From Acidobacteriaceae bacterium (lineage in GTDB: Bacteria > Acidobacteriota > Terriglobia > Terriglobales > Acidobacteriaceae), in contig JAPWKE010000003.1 of assembly GCA_028283655.1 (NCBI GenBank), forward strand, positions 2,356,001 through 2,420,000: 64,000 bases of DNA, in the 5' to 3' direction. Of the stretch, positions 27,165 through 35,545 are shown in pieces. Made by a program: the position numbers and the translations under genes. Under the pieces are notes generated by a model. It did no database searches. It was not told the origin of the DNA and saw only the letters and a list, made by a program, of their open reading frames with translations. Within the stretch, counting starts at the first letter, position 1. Every line of letters starts with the position of its first letter.

Positions 27165-27818
27165 TTACTTAGCCTCCTTCTTGCTGATGTTCTTCTTCAG
27201 CGTCTCCTGCAGAGCTTCGAACGCAGCCTTCGAGAAGATTGCGTTCTCATAGCGAAGCAGGTCATACGGGTGAACTTCCGAGCTCAGAACCAGATCCACG
27301 CCCGAAAGATTGCGGGAGCCGAGGTAGAACTTCTCTTCAATCTGCTGCGAAGACTCAACCAGCAGAGCGGTCTTCTTCGCTTCCAGCTTGTCGAGGGCCT
27401 GGCGGTACAGCTTCGTCTTGGCTTCCGCCAGTTCAAAGCTGTCAACGATCGTCAGCTTGCCATCGTTCAGCTTCTGTGCGAGAGCCGAGCGCAGAGCGCC
27501 GAGCAGCTTCTTGCGCGGGAACGCGTACTCATACGAGCGCGGCTGAGGTCCGTGGACCGTACCACCACCACGCCAGAGCGGGGTGCGGATCGATCCGACA
27601 CGAGCGCGGCCCGTGCCCTTCTGCTTCCAAAGCTTCTTACCGGCGCCCGAAACGCTCGAACGAACCTTCGTCGAGTGCGTACCCTGACGCAGCGAAGCGC
27701 GGTAGTGCTTTACAGCCTCCCACAGGAGAGCTTCATTAACCTCGCCGGCGAAAAGAGGATCGAGTTCAAACTCGCCTACCTTCGCGCCTTCGAGATTGAC
27801 AACATTGATGTTTGCCAT
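27165..27818 (-). CDS. rplD: 50S ribosomal protein L4
   Basis: A 217-residue protein lining the exit tunnel. Hallmarks: HYRASLRQGTHSTKVRSSVSGAGKKLWKQKGTGRARVGSIR, and RGGGTVHGPQPRSYEY. In E. coli L4 represses the S10 operon through its leader; whether that works here is unknown. The ATG at 27818 begins MANINVVNLEG; the extra 12 upstream codons lack homology. Confidence 0.96.
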   Translation of the reverse strand: MANINVVNLEGAKVGEFELDPLFAGEVNEALLWEAVKHYRASLRQGTHSTKVRSSVSGAGKKLWKQKGTGRARVGSIRTPLWRGGGTVHGPQPRSYEYAFPRKKLLGALRSALAQKLNDGKLTIVDSFELAEAKTKLYRQALDKLEAKKTALLVESSQQIEEKFYLGSRNLSGVDLVLSSEVHPYDLLRYENAIFSKAAFEALQETLKKNISKKEAK

Positions 27819-27993
27819 CTCACTTCTTCTTTCCGTGCTCGTGATCGGTGCCACGAGCCCTGACTGTTATCACGGTGTGTTCCCGGTCTCTTCCCCGCAC
27901 ACCTTTTTAGTACTTCGGTAAGCCGGGGATCTCTCCCCGGCTTACCTCCATCTTCCAAACCCTGGGCCCTTGAATCTAGGCCCCGGAGTTCAG

Positions 27994-28719
27994 TTACTTC
28001 TTCTTTGCTGAAGCCTTCTTGGAAGCCTTCAGAGCGTCCTTCGTAGCCGCACCAGCAAACCCACGACGCTCACGCGGCGGAGCTACCGACTTCGACACGA
28101 GGATGTAACCATCCTTCGCACCCGGGACCGCGCCGTCTACCAGGAGGAGGTTGTCCTCGAGGTCGATGCCGCGAACACGCAGGTTGCGGACCGTCACCTG
28201 ATCGTTACCGAAGCGGCCCGGCATGCGCTGGCCCGGGAAAACACGCGACGGGAACGACGATGCGCCGATCGAACCCTGAATCTGGAACATGTGACCATGC
28301 GACTTGGGTCCACCGCCGAAGCCGTGGCGACGCACAACACCAGCAAAACCGCGACCCTTCGAGTGACCGATCACATCGACGAAACGCGTCTCCGAGAAGA
28401 TCTCTACCGTCAGACGATCGCCAGCCTTGGGGGCTTCCTGACCTTCTTCAACGGGCTCGATCTGCACTTCGCGGATCTCGCGAACCGGAGCCACATCTGC
28501 CTTGGCAAAGTGGCCGGTCATGGCCTTGTTCACTCTGTTTGCCTTCACGAACTCGACAAGACCGATCTGGGCAGCTTCGTAGCCGTCCTTCTGCTGAGTC
28601 TTGACCTGCGTGATGACGCACGGGCCGACCTTCAGAACCGTAACGGGGTGTACAACACCCGCGTCATCGAATACCTGGGTCATGCCAATCTTCTTACCGA
28701 GAATTCCTGCTACTGACAT
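27994..28719 (-). CDS. rplC: 50S ribosomal protein L3
   Basis: A 241-residue protein with GILGKKIGMTQVFDDAG at the start, the central VIGHSKGRGFAGVVRRHGFGGGPKSHG and PGRRMPG-like FPGQRMPGRFG motif, and a basic Lys/Ala-rich C terminus. The ATG at 28719 follows GAGGAG. It is the second gene of the cluster. Confidence 0.97.
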   Translation of the reverse strand: MSVAGILGKKIGMTQVFDDAGVVHPVTVLKVGPCVITQVKTQQKDGYEAAQIGLVEFVKANRVNKAMTGHFAKADVAPVREIREVQIEPVEEGQEAPKAGDRLTVEIFSETRFVDVIGHSKGRGFAGVVRRHGFGGGPKSHGHMFQIQGSIGASSFPSRVFPGQRMPGRFGNDQVTVRNLRVRGIDLEDNLLLVDGAVPGAKDGYILVSKSVAPPRERRGFAGAATKDALKASKKASAKKK

Positions 28720-28854
28720 TTCAATCTCCTCATCATGCCCGCGGTTGAGCCGCCGCACTGTAGGTTTCTACAGGGCCGGAACGTTCCTTCCAGCCCTCGC
28801 AAAACTTGTTTTGATTCCGGAGTTCCGGGCCGAAGCCCTGAACCTTCGCAACCG

Positions 28855-29172
28855 TTACTTGGTGACGGTCTTGATCTCTACGTCCACACCAGCGGGCAGA
28901 TCGAGCTTCATCAGAGCGTCCACGGTCTGCTGTGTGGGCTCGAGAATGTCGATCAGACGCTTGTGTGTGCGGATCTCGAACGCTTCACGCGACTTCTTGT
29001 CGACGTGCGGCGAACGGAGAACGCAATACTTGTTCTTCATGGTGGGCAGGGGAATCGGTCCTGCAACCTGTGCGCCTGTGCGCTTTGCGGTCTCTACGAT
29101 TTCGCCGGTGGACGTATCGAGGACGCGGTAATCATAAGCCTTCAGGCGGATACGAATGCGCTGTTGCGCCAT
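28855..29172 (-). CDS. rpsJ: 30S ribosomal protein S10
   Basis: A 105-residue protein, also known elsewhere as the NusE antitermination factor. Hallmarks: [57 protein letters not shown]. The ATG at 29172 begins MAQQRIRIR; the 27 upstream codons are artefact. First gene of the S10 cluster. tuf, fusA and the str genes do not lie next to it. Confidence 0.97.
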   Translation of the reverse strand: MAQQRIRIRLKAYDYRVLDTSTGEIVETAKRTGAQVAGPIPLPTMKNKYCVLRSPHVDKKSREAFEIRTHKRLIDILEPTQQTVDALMKLDLPAGVDVEIKTVTK

Positions 29173-29716
29173 GTGGGTGCTTCTTTCTGACTTTGCAAGC
29201 AAAGATCGGCTGGGAGTGGTTTGCAGGCGATCGACATCTAGACCGTCCAGCAACCCTCATTTTGTCGTAGTGACATAGGGCTCCATAGACACACGAAGCC
29301 CAACCAATCAAGAATACGGGCAATCGGTGGAAAACGCAAGAAATTCCTTCAAGCCTCTCCGCCAGCCCCCTGCAACCACCACCCTGCAGCTCCCCCCAGC
29401 ACCCCTTATCATCCCGAATGCAGTGAGGGCCCTGCTTACGCAGAGCCACCCACTTCCGCACGCCACAATCCCTTCGCGAACTTCGCGCCTAACTTGGCGT
29501 ACTTAGCGTTGAAGCTCTGCCCTCAGCCGGCGGGTTTCTACCACCCTGGCCCTCTCTCCGTGCCGTTCTCCGCGACCTCTGCGTTCTGCCTCTGCGTTCT
29601 GCCTTTGCTTTTGGAGTAGAGGTGGGCTTTAGCCCCGGCCCCGGCCCGCCCCCTACTTCCTACTCCCTACTCCCTACTCCCTACTCCCTACCAAAGCCCA
29701 CACAAGAAAAAGCCGC
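29173..29716. repeat. 544-base gene-free interval with four repeat families
   Basis: Besides the rpsJ leader and promoter it holds: a dispersed word near 29406-29450 (ATCCCGAATGCAGTGAGG...), also seen near 31389 and 32830; TTCGCG-rich text at 29471-29515; CTCTGCGTTCTGC-type text at 29559-29610; a REP-like GTAG element at 29616-29640 (GGTGGGCTTTAGCCCCGGCC); and about five copies of the heptamer CTACTCC at 29652-29691. No gene seen. Confidence 0.65.
29311..29339 (-). promoter_or_regulatory. rpsJ: probable promoter of the S10 cluster
   Basis: On the minus strand, TTGCGT (29339-29334) and TATTCT (29316-29311) are 17 bases apart. Transcription would start near 29304 and give a leader of about 130 bases before rpsJ. 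Position and spacing fit; the hexamers are not perfect. Confidence 0.5.
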
Positions 29717-30598
29717 TCACGCCGCCACATCCCCAGCGATCGTATCCAGCTCCTGCACCGCATCCTCCGGCAACACCAACTCGGCGGCCTTCAGATTCTC
29801 CTCCAAATGCGCCACCTTCGACGTGCCCGAGATCAGCAGCAAGTTTGGCGAACGCTGCAACAGCCACGCCTGCGCCACCTGCATCGGCGAAGCTCCCAGC
29901 CTCTCCGCCACACTCGTCAGCTTGCCCGACTGCAGCGGCGTAAACCCACCCAGCGGGAAGAACGGCACATACGGAATCCCCTGCTTCGCCAGGTCAGCGA
30001 TCAACGCATCGTCCGCACGATTGGCCAGGTTGTACATGTTCTGCACACACACCACCGGCGCTATCGCCTGCGCATCCGCCAGCTGCTTCGCATTCACATT
30101 GCTCACGCCGATATGCTTCACCAGCCCCTTGCGCTGCATCTCCGCAATGACCTCCACGGACGACCGAATGTCGAACGCAGGATCAGCTGCGGCCATTCCC
30201 AGACCACGCACGTTCACGATATCCAACGCGTCCAGCTTCAGGCTCCGCAGGTTGTCATGAACGCTGCCCTCCAGCAACTCCCGGCTGTGGTCCTGGAACC
30301 ACTCGCCCTGCCCCCCGCGATACGCGCCCACCTTCGTCACAATCACCAGGTTCTTCGCATAAGGATGCAACGCCTCCTGCACGATCCAGTTCGCATAATG
30401 CGGGCCATAGAAGTCACCCGTATCGATATGGTCGACACCAGCCTCCACCGCTCGCCGCACCACCCGCACGCACTCCTCGCGGTCCATCGGAGGACCAAAC
30501 ACATGCGGTCCGGCAAGCTGCATCGCACCAAAGCCCACCCGGCGCACGGTCAGCCCCGTACCCGGAAACGAAAACACACCACCCAGCTTTTCAGACAT
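29717..30598 (-). CDS. aldo/keto reductase with Arg in place of the catalytic His
   Basis: A 293-residue aldo/keto reductase. Asp59 and Tyr64 (DTGDFYG) and Lys89 (VTKVGAY) of the catalytic tetrad are present. At the position of the His, the sequence reads DIVNVRG, so residue 131 is Arg. I recall related oxidoreductases with a VNLR-type motif here, so this may mark a subfamily rather than a dead enzyme. It diverges from a TetR regulator across 72 bases, which suggests control by that regulator. Cytoplasmic; substrate unknown. Confidence 0.87.
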   Translation of the reverse strand: MSEKLGGVFSFPGTGLTVRRVGFGAMQLAGPHVFGPPMDREECVRVVRRAVEAGVDHIDTGDFYGPHYANWIVQEALHPYAKNLVIVTKVGAYRGGQGEWFQDHSRELLEGSVHDNLRSLKLDALDIVNVRGLGMAAADPAFDIRSSVEVIAEMQRKGLVKHIGVSNVNAKQLADAQAIAPVVCVQNMYNLANRADDALIADLAKQGIPYVPFFPLGGFTPLQSGKLTSVAERLGASPMQVAQAWLLQRSPNLLLISGTSKVAHLEENLKAAELVLPEDAVQELDTIAGDVAA

Positions 30599-30640
30599 CA
30601 GAAAATCTCCTCAGCAGACTCGCTGCTATGTATCGTTAGA

Positions 30641-30654
30641 TGAAGAAAGCTTCA
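30641..30654. promoter_or_regulatory. small inverted repeat between the reductase and tetR genes
   Basis: TGAAG-AAAG-CTTCA lies midway in the 72-base divergent interval. TetR proteins usually bind palindromes in such places, but five-base arms could occur by chance, so this is only a candidate. Confidence 0.3.
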
Positions 30655-30670
30655 CATTTGGAGTTCGCAT

Positions 30671-31336
30671 TTGCCAGCCCTTCTCGCCCCTATCGAAAAG
30701 CAGCGTAAACAGCCCACGCAAGCCCGTTCAGCCGTCACCGTAGACGCGATCCTCCAGGCCTGCCTTCAGGTTTTAACCGCTGTCGGCAAAGAGAAACTCA
30801 CCACGACTCTGGTCGCCCACCGCGCCGGGGTCTCTGTCGGCACACTCTACCAGTACTTCCCCAACAAGCGTTCGCTGCTGCAGGCCGTCCTGCGCAAACA
30901 CCTCACCCACGTCACCGAACTCTTCGAGCACGCCTGCGACACCCAGCACGGCAAGCCGCTCTGCGAGATGATCACCACCATCGCGACCACCTTCTTCCGC
31001 GCCAAGATGCAGGACCCCAAAGCCGGCCTCGCGCTCTACTCCGTCAGCTCCGACGTCGACGGCCTCCGCATCACGGAAGACCTCCGCATCCGCCAGGAAG
31101 CAGCCTTCACCCGCGTCCTCACCAGCTCACCAGAAAAGCTCACCGTCGACCCCGCCGTCGCTGGCTTCGCCTTCCAATCCACGATGATCGGCGTCGCCCG
31201 CCGCATTCTTGAGGCCCGCATCCCCGCCCGCGAACACGCCGCCCTCCACGCAGAGATGATCACCATGCTCTGCGCCTACGCCGCCACCATCAGCCGCCCT
31301 GCAGCAACAGAACAGCAGCCTTCAAACCGCAAATAG
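30671..31336 (+). CDS. TetR-family transcriptional regulator
   Basis: A 221-residue protein with a TetR N-terminal HTH: AILQACLQVLTAVGKEKLTTTLVAHRAGVSVGTLYQYFPNKRSLLQAV, with the recognition helix near residues 53-63 (VSVGTLYQYF). The all-helical C-terminal part would bind a ligand and dimerise. The start is TTG at 30671, with GGAG seven bases upstream; no ATG is available near the beginning of homology. It is divergent from the reductase gene and probably represses it. Confidence 0.87.
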   Translation: MPALLAPIEKQRKQPTQARSAVTVDAILQACLQVLTAVGKEKLTTTLVAHRAGVSVGTLYQYFPNKRSLLQAVLRKHLTHVTELFEHACDTQHGKPLCEMITTIATTFFRAKMQDPKAGLALYSVSSDVDGLRITEDLRIRQEAAFTRVLTSSPEKLTVDPAVAGFAFQSTMIGVARRILEARIPAREHAALHAEMITMLCAYAATISRPAATEQQPSNRK

Positions 31337-31388
31337 GCGCACAAAAGATACACAACTCACCACAGATCACACACACACCGCTTGTCTT

Positions 31389-31449
31389 CCCTAACGCAGT
31401 GAGCGACCTGCTTATCGCGCAGGCACCCCACACTGACAACTGACAACTA
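31389..31449. repeat. dispersed repeat and GACAACT tandem behind tetR and arsR
   Basis: 31389-31430 repeats the CTAACGCAGTGAGCGACCTGC word also seen at 29406 and 32830. It is followed by CACTGACAACTGACAACT at 31431-31448, a 7-8-base tandem that recurs at 44600-44630. Both genes converge on this spot. Confidence 0.5.
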
Positions 31450-31791
31450 CCCCCGCGCCGCATCCGCCAGCTGAATAGTATGCGCACTCACAATCGCCGT
31501 AATCAGCCCCGGATACCGGGCCTCCACCTCAGCGCACCGTGACGTATTGTGCATCTCCACCCCGCGCCGTTCGCTGCGGATCAACCCCGCCTCGCGCAGC
31601 ACTTTGAAATGCTGCGACAGCGTCGACTTCGGAATCGCCTTGTCCAGCACATGCAGAAACATCGAGCAAGTCTGCGAACACTCCTGCCCCACAATGTCCG
31701 CATAAATCGCTACCCGCGTCGGGTCTGACAACGCATGAAGGATGGCCTCTACAGGCACATCGGCAATCGCGGGATGGAATAAAGGACGCAT
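31447..31791 (-). CDS. ArsR-family regulator
   Basis: A 114-residue winged-helix repressor. Residues about 14-30 (VEAILHALSDPTRVAIYADI) and 50-75 (AIPKSTLSQHFKVLREAGLIRSERRG) match ArsR helices and wing. Two cysteines (QECSQTCSMF near 38-43) lie where metal- or thiol-sensing ArsR proteins often have them, but a metal site cannot be assigned. It diverges from an SDR gene with a 21-base inverted repeat between them, the usual arrangement for a self-controlled repressor of its neighbour. Confidence 0.87.
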   Translation of the reverse strand: MRPLFHPAIADVPVEAILHALSDPTRVAIYADIVGQECSQTCSMFLHVLDKAIPKSTLSQHFKVLREAGLIRSERRGVEMHNTSRCAEVEARYPGLITAIVSAHTIQLADAARG

Positions 31792-31836
31792 TGTCGTACT
31801 CCCATCTTAGAATGCAACGCTCTCTGCAAAGATTCT

Positions 31837-31857
31837 TAGTTCTAATTTACCGAACTA
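31837..31857. promoter_or_regulatory. candidate ArsR operator
   Basis: TAGTTC (31837-31842) and GAACTA (31852-31857) form a perfect dyad around nine bases, in the middle of the 147-base interval between the divergent ArsR and SDR genes. Confidence 0.5.
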
Positions 31858-31938
31858 TTGAATCATCCTCTTCCCCCACTCATCCCATTGCCTGTAACGA
31901 AGCGCAGAACACCAGCACTTCGACAAAGGAGATTCACC

Positions 31939-32670
31939 ATGGGAAAGCTTGAAGGAAAAGTCGCCGTCATCACCGCTGCCACATCCGGCATGGCACTCGC
32001 TACCGCAAAGCGCTTCGTCGCAGAAGGCGCCTACGTCTTCATCACCGGCCGCCGTCAGGACGCACTCGACAAAGCCGTCGCCGAGATCGGCCTCAACGTC
32101 ACCGGCGTCCAGGGCGACGCCTCCAACCTCGACGACCTCGACCGCCTCTACGACGTCGTCAAGAGTGAAAAGGGCCACATCGACATCCTCTTCGCCAGCG
32201 CCGGTCGCGGTGAGTTCGCCCCCATCGGTCAGATCACCGAACAGCACTTCGACGAGACCTTCGACCTCAACGTCCGCGGCACGCTCTTCACCGTGCAGAA
32301 GGCTCTTCCCCTCTTCACCGACGGCGGCTCCATTCTGCTGAACGCTTCCATCGTCAGCATCAAGGGCTTCCCTGCCTTCGGTGTCTACGCGGCAAGCAAG
32401 GCGGCTGTCCGCTCCTTCGCCCGCACCTGGGTCAACGACCTCAAGGACCGCAAGATCCGCGTAAACGTCATCAGCCCCGGCCCCATCGACACCCCGGCCC
32501 TTGACCCACTTGGAGCCGATGCCAAGGAAGGCTTCAAGTCCCTGATCCCCCGCGGCACGATGGGCACATCAGAAGAGATCGCCGGAGCAGCCTTGTTCCT
32601 CGCCTCCGAGGACTCCAGCTTCGTCAACGGCGTAGAACTCTTCGTCGACGGCGGCGTAGCCCAGATCTAA
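31939..32670 (+). CDS. short-chain dehydrogenase/reductase
   Basis: A 243-residue classical SDR. The cofactor motif is TAATSGMA (12-19) in place of TGxxxGxG: the first Gly is Ala and the third position is Met, a known variation. ASAG (87-89 region), Asn111, Ser137, Tyr150 and Lys154 make up the active site (YAASK). The C-terminal [16 protein letters not shown] is typical. Arg38-Arg39 after the second strand favour NADP(H). AAAGGAG lies eight bases before the ATG. It is probably repressed by the divergent ArsR protein. Substrate unknown. Confidence 0.9.
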   Translation: MGKLEGKVAVITAATSGMALATAKRFVAEGAYVFITGRRQDALDKAVAEIGLNVTGVQGDASNLDDLDRLYDVVKSEKGHIDILFASAGRGEFAPIGQITEQHFDETFDLNVRGTLFTVQKALPLFTDGGSILLNASIVSIKGFPAFGVYAASKAAVRSFARTWVNDLKDRKIRVNVISPGPIDTPALDPLGADAKEGFKSLIPRGTMGTSEEIAGAALFLASEDSSFVNGVELFVDGGVAQI

Positions 32671-32693
32671 ATCCACTTCGAACTAAACAGCAC

Positions 32694-32721
32694 AGCGGCG
32701 GCACGACATCGTGCCGCCGCT
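32694..32721 (+). terminator. terminator of the SDR gene
   Basis: A 13-bp perfect stem (32694-32706 with 32709-32721) followed by ACCTTTTCC, 23 bases after the SDR stop. Confidence 0.8.
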
Positions 32722-32991
32722 ACCTTTTCCAACAATCCTCCACCGCTCCCAAATCACCGCCACAACAGATGTCCCCCGCCGTTTACAGCCCCCTCCACTC
32801 CCACATTTCCCCTTACACAACGCCATCTCCATCCTGAACGCAGTGAGGATCCTATCTGCCGCAAGCCGAGCCACCACGTCTCCGCGCGCCCCGGTCCCCT
32901 TCGCGAACTTCGCGTTAGGCCTTTGCCTTCCCGACTCCCGACTCCCGACCCGAGTCGAGGTGGGCTTCAGCTCCGGCCTTCCACCCAACGC

Positions 32992-33023
32992 AGAACGGCC
33001 ACCGATTCCTCGGTGGCCGTTCT
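32992..33023 (-). terminator. terminator of tuf
   Basis: A 14-bp perfect stem (32992-33005 with 33010-33023, loop TTCC) lies 40 bases after the tuf stop on the minus strand. Confidence 0.75.
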
Positions 33024-33062
33024 TGTCGTTCTGGACCCTGGGCCCTAAGCCCTGGACCCTCG

Positions 33063-34250
33063 TTACTTGATGATTTCCGAGATCGCGCCTGCACCAACGG
33101 TGCGGCCACCCTCACGGATAGCGAAACGCAGACCCTTTTCCATCGCAACCGGCGTGTGAAGCGTGATCTCCAGCGAGATGTTATCGCCAGGCATCACCAT
33201 CTCCGTACCTTCCGGCAGCTTCGCCGATCCGGTCACGTCCGTCGTACGGAAGTAGAACTGGGGACGGTAGCCGTTGAAGAACGGGGTATGACGACCGCCT
33301 TCTTCCTTCGACAACACGTACACTTCGCCCGTGAACACCGTGTGAGGAGTGATCGAACCCGGCTTGGCAAGAACCATGCCGCGCTCAACGTCGTCCTTCG
33401 CCGTGCCGCGGAGCAGCAGACCTGCGTTGTCGCCGGCAAGACCTTCGTCAAGCTGCTTCTTGAACATCTCAACGCCGGTAACCGTCGTCGCCTGCGTGTC
33501 GCGGAAGCCAACGATCTGTGCGGGTTCGCCAACCTTGATCTTGCCGCGCTCGATACGACCCGTGACCACCGTGCCACGACCCGAGATCGAGAAGATATCT
33601 TCGATCGGCATCAGGAACGGCAGGTCGACCAGACGGTCAGGCTGAGGAACGTTGTCGTCCACTGCCTGCATCAGCTCGTCGATCTTCGCTTCCCACTGTG
33701 CTTCGCCGTTCAGCGCGCCCAGGGCCGAACCACGAACCACGGGAACGTCGTCGCCCGGGAACTCGTACTTCGACAGAAGCTCACGAACTTCCATCTCGAC
33801 CAGGTCGATCAGTTCTTCGTCTTCCACCGCATCGCACTTGTTCAGGAACACAACGATGTACGGTACGCCTACCTGGCGAGCGAGCAGAACGTGCTCCTTC
33901 GTCTGGGGCATCGGGCCGTCGGTCGCTGCAACCACGAGGATCGCGCCGTCCATCTGCGCTGCGCCCGTGATCATGTTCTTGATGTAATCCGCGTGGCCCG
34001 GGCAATCAACGTGAGCATAGTGACGGTTCGCCGTCTCATACTCCACGTGAGACGTCGAGATCGTGATACCGCGCTCGCGCTCTTCCGGTGCGTTATCGAT
34101 CTGATCGAACGACTTGAACGCGTTCTTCGGGTTGTGCTTCGACAACACCTTCGTAATCGCCGCAGTCAACGTCGTCTTGCCGTGATCGATGTGACCGATC
34201 GTGCCTACGTTTACGTGCGGTTTGCTACGGTCAAATTTTTCCTTCGCCAT
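33063..34250 (-). CDS. tuf: elongation factor Tu
   Basis: A 395-residue GTPase that delivers aminoacyl-tRNA to the ribosome. G1 is GHIDHGKT (19-26 region), followed by the DCPGHADY and NKCD motifs; domains 2 and 3 end in [13 protein letters not shown]. It stands at the end of a tRNA-Thr/Tyr/Thr/Gly array rather than in a str operon, which matches the tufB-type locus of E. coli. A 341-base repeat-filled gap and a small gene separate it from the tRNAs. secE, nusG and rplK, common after such a tuf gene, are not found downstream. Confidence 0.98.
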   Translation of the reverse strand: MAKEKFDRSKPHVNVGTIGHIDHGKTTLTAAITKVLSKHNPKNAFKSFDQIDNAPEERERGITISTSHVEYETANRHYAHVDCPGHADYIKNMITGAAQMDGAILVVAATDGPMPQTKEHVLLARQVGVPYIVVFLNKCDAVEDEELIDLVEMEVRELLSKYEFPGDDVPVVRGSALGALNGEAQWEAKIDELMQAVDDNVPQPDRLVDLPFLMPIEDIFSISGRGTVVTGRIERGKIKVGEPAQIVGFRDTQATTVTGVEMFKKQLDEGLAGDNAGLLLRGTAKDDVERGMVLAKPGSITPHTVFTGEVYVLSKEEGGRHTPFFNGYRPQFYFRTTDVTGSAKLPEGTEMVMPGDNISLEITLHTPVAMEKGLRFAIREGGRTVGAGAISEIIK

Positions 34251-34591
34251 GAGTCCTTCTCCGTCCTTCTTAGTTCAAACTTCTCCGAGCCTCTCGACCC
34301 GAATCCTGTCTCCGTCTCAAACGGAGTAGCGGCGGGCACTGCCCGCCACCCAAAAATCATCCCCAAAGCCGCGCCAAACTCAACGCTTCCCTTCGGAGTA
34401 GAGGGACCTTTCACAGCCGCCTCAACACAGAAACCTATCAGAGTAGCGGCATCTCTTGACGACCCCGGAATGAACCCGTCGGAGTCGAGATACCTTGTGA
34501 GCCACCCGGTATGAAGGCCTTTGGAGGTAGAGGCAGGCTTCAGCCCACCGTCCGCGCACAAACAGGAATGAGGGGCTTTAGCCCCGGCATC
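34251..34591. repeat. 341-base gene-free interval with a REP-like cluster
   Basis: At least four GTAG-headed elements follow each other: 34326-34347 (GTAG then GGCGGGCACTGCCCGCC), one near 34397, one near 34443, and a double hairpin at 34527-34586 (AGGCAGGCTTCAGCCCACC, then AGGGGCTTTAGCCCCGG). They lie between the small gene at 34592 and tuf, in the tuf 5' region. No gene seen. Confidence 0.6.
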
Positions 34592-34909
34592 CTAGTAATA
34601 CGCGTAAATCTTGAAATACTTATCGCGCAGGTCCATCGAGACCTTCTCCAGCGACGCAAGATACAGTTCGCGGATCATGCCCTGGTCGCCATCGCCCAGC
34701 TTCGCATACGCTGCTGCCGCATTCGGCCCCAGCTTGCCAGCCTTCAGCACATGCTCAAACTCGCGAATGCGCAGTTTGCTGCTGTCCAGCGACTTGAGAA
34801 ACTTCTCCACACCATTCGGCGCATAGTTCGCGTCAATGGCACTCTTGACTACACCAAACGTCGTCGGATCGGCGACGGGGATCACTGCCTGCTGAAACGT
34901 TGTGCTCAA
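34592..34909 (-). CDS. small protein of unknown function between tRNA-Gly and tuf
   Basis: A 105-residue soluble-looking protein, mostly helical (VEKFLKSLDSSKLRIREFEHVLKAG, MIRELYLASLEKVSMDLRDKYFKI). No family recognised. The start is TTG at 34909 with AGGA seven bases upstream. It begins 40 bases after the tRNA-Gly gene on the same strand and precedes tuf, so it may be made from the tRNA-tuf transcript. Composition and codon use look like those of a real gene. Confidence 0.65.
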   Translation of the reverse strand: MSTTFQQAVIPVADPTTFGVVKSAIDANYAPNGVEKFLKSLDSSKLRIREFEHVLKAGKLGPNAAAAYAKLGDGDQGMIRELYLASLEKVSMDLRDKYFKIYAYY

Positions 34910-34949
34910 CGACTTTTCCTAGGTTGGGGGGATGTCGGTGCGGGATTGC

Positions 34950-35024
34950 TGGAGCGGGAGACGGGAATCGAACCCGCGACCAACAGCTTGGAAGGCTGTG
35001 ACTCTACCACTGAGTTACTCCCGC
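34950..35024 (-). tRNA. tRNA-Gly (anticodon TCC)
   Basis: A 75-base cloverleaf including encoded CCA. Acceptor GCGGGAG pairs with CTCCCGC; the anticodon loop is CTTCCAA; the T arm carries GGTTCGATTCC. Fourth tRNA of the array leading to tuf. Confidence 0.95.
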
Positions 35025-35062
35025 CCTACGAGATTTGAGTTTACGCTCAAACCTCTGAATTC

Positions 35063-35137
35063 TGGAGCTGATGGAGAGGATTGAACTCTCGACCTCTCCC
35101 TTACCAAGGGAGTGCTCTGCCACTGAGCTACATCAGC
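35063..35137 (-). tRNA. tRNA-Thr (anticodon GGT)
   Basis: A 75-base cloverleaf with encoded CCA. Acceptor GCTGATG pairs with CATCAGC; anticodon stem CTCCC/GGGAG around TTGGTAA; T arm AGTTCAATCC. Confidence 0.95.
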
Positions 35138-35150
35138 TTCCCGTACAACT

Positions 35151-35324
35151 CTATCGCGTTCGCCACCGACCGAGTACCACCCGGAGGGCAAAAAATGCGA
35201 TTAGCAGCCATGTAAGCTGCTGATACTTCCCTGGCTCCATCGTGCGCCAGACAAGCAATGCCAGCAGCCCAAGAACCGCCAGCGAAACGACCATACGGCC
35301 GTTGGAAGCAGGAGCCATATCCAT
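35151..35324 (-). CDS. 57-residue two-helix membrane protein inside the tRNA array
   Basis: Two hydrophobic segments (VVSLAVLGLLALLVW and LTWLLIAFFALRVVLG) joined by a short polar loop MEPGKYQQ, and a basic C terminus RWRTR. The ATG at 35324 has GGAGG nine bases upstream; a second ATG lies two codons later. It sits between tRNA-Tyr and tRNA-Thr on the same strand. The open frame runs further upstream, but that part is only the tRNA-Tyr gene read as protein. Family unknown. Confidence 0.6.
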   Translation of the reverse strand: MDMAPASNGRMVVSLAVLGLLALLVWRTMEPGKYQQLTWLLIAFFALRVVLGRWRTR

Positions 35325-35366
35325 TCGGCTTTGCCTCCGAACACTCTCCGAAGAGAGATAAAAAAA

Positions 35367-35453
35367 TGGTGCACAGGGAAGGATTCGAACCTTCGTAGCG
35401 ACAAGCGCGGCAGATTTACAGTCTGCTGCCATTAACCACTCGGCCACCTGTGC
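35367..35453 (-). tRNA. tRNA-Tyr (anticodon GTA)
   Basis: An 87-base class II tRNA with a long variable arm and encoded CCA. Acceptor GCACAGG pairs with CCTGTGC; anticodon stem GCAGA/TCTGC around CTGTAAA; T arm GGTTCGAATCC. Confidence 0.96.
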
Positions 35454-35545
35454 CCAGGTTTACTACAGAGTTGTCTGGGGGAGCCTTGCTGGTTACGGCA
35501 GGAACTTCCAAACCCTCTTCCCTTGCTGCGTGGTGTTTTTGAAAC

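Larger units (their letters stand above)
32671..33062. repeat. 392-base gene-free interval of repeats between SDR and tuf
   Basis: Between the SDR terminator and the tuf terminator it holds the CTGAACGCAGTGAGG word (32830-32875), TTCGCG text (32898-32917), three copies of CCCGACT (32930-32950) and a decayed REP-like hairpin (32955-32980, GTCG in place of GTAG). GGACCC/GGGCCC words follow at 33029-33060. No gene seen. Confidence 0.6.

Noticed and set aside
29652-29691. CTACTCC heptamer array considered as a CRISPR or telomere-like element
   Set aside because: No spacers between units, only about five copies and seven bases each, so it is a simple tandem repeat.
29590-30260. Plus-strand frame of 212 codons across the CTACTCC tandem and the reductase
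   Set aside because: It begins in repeat DNA and runs antisense to a clear aldo/keto reductase.
35325-35447. N-terminal extension of the 57-residue protein (begins MAEWLMAADC)
   Set aside because: This stretch is the tRNA-Tyr gene translated; such peptides are a familiar annotation artefact. Only the part from 35324 downward is kept.
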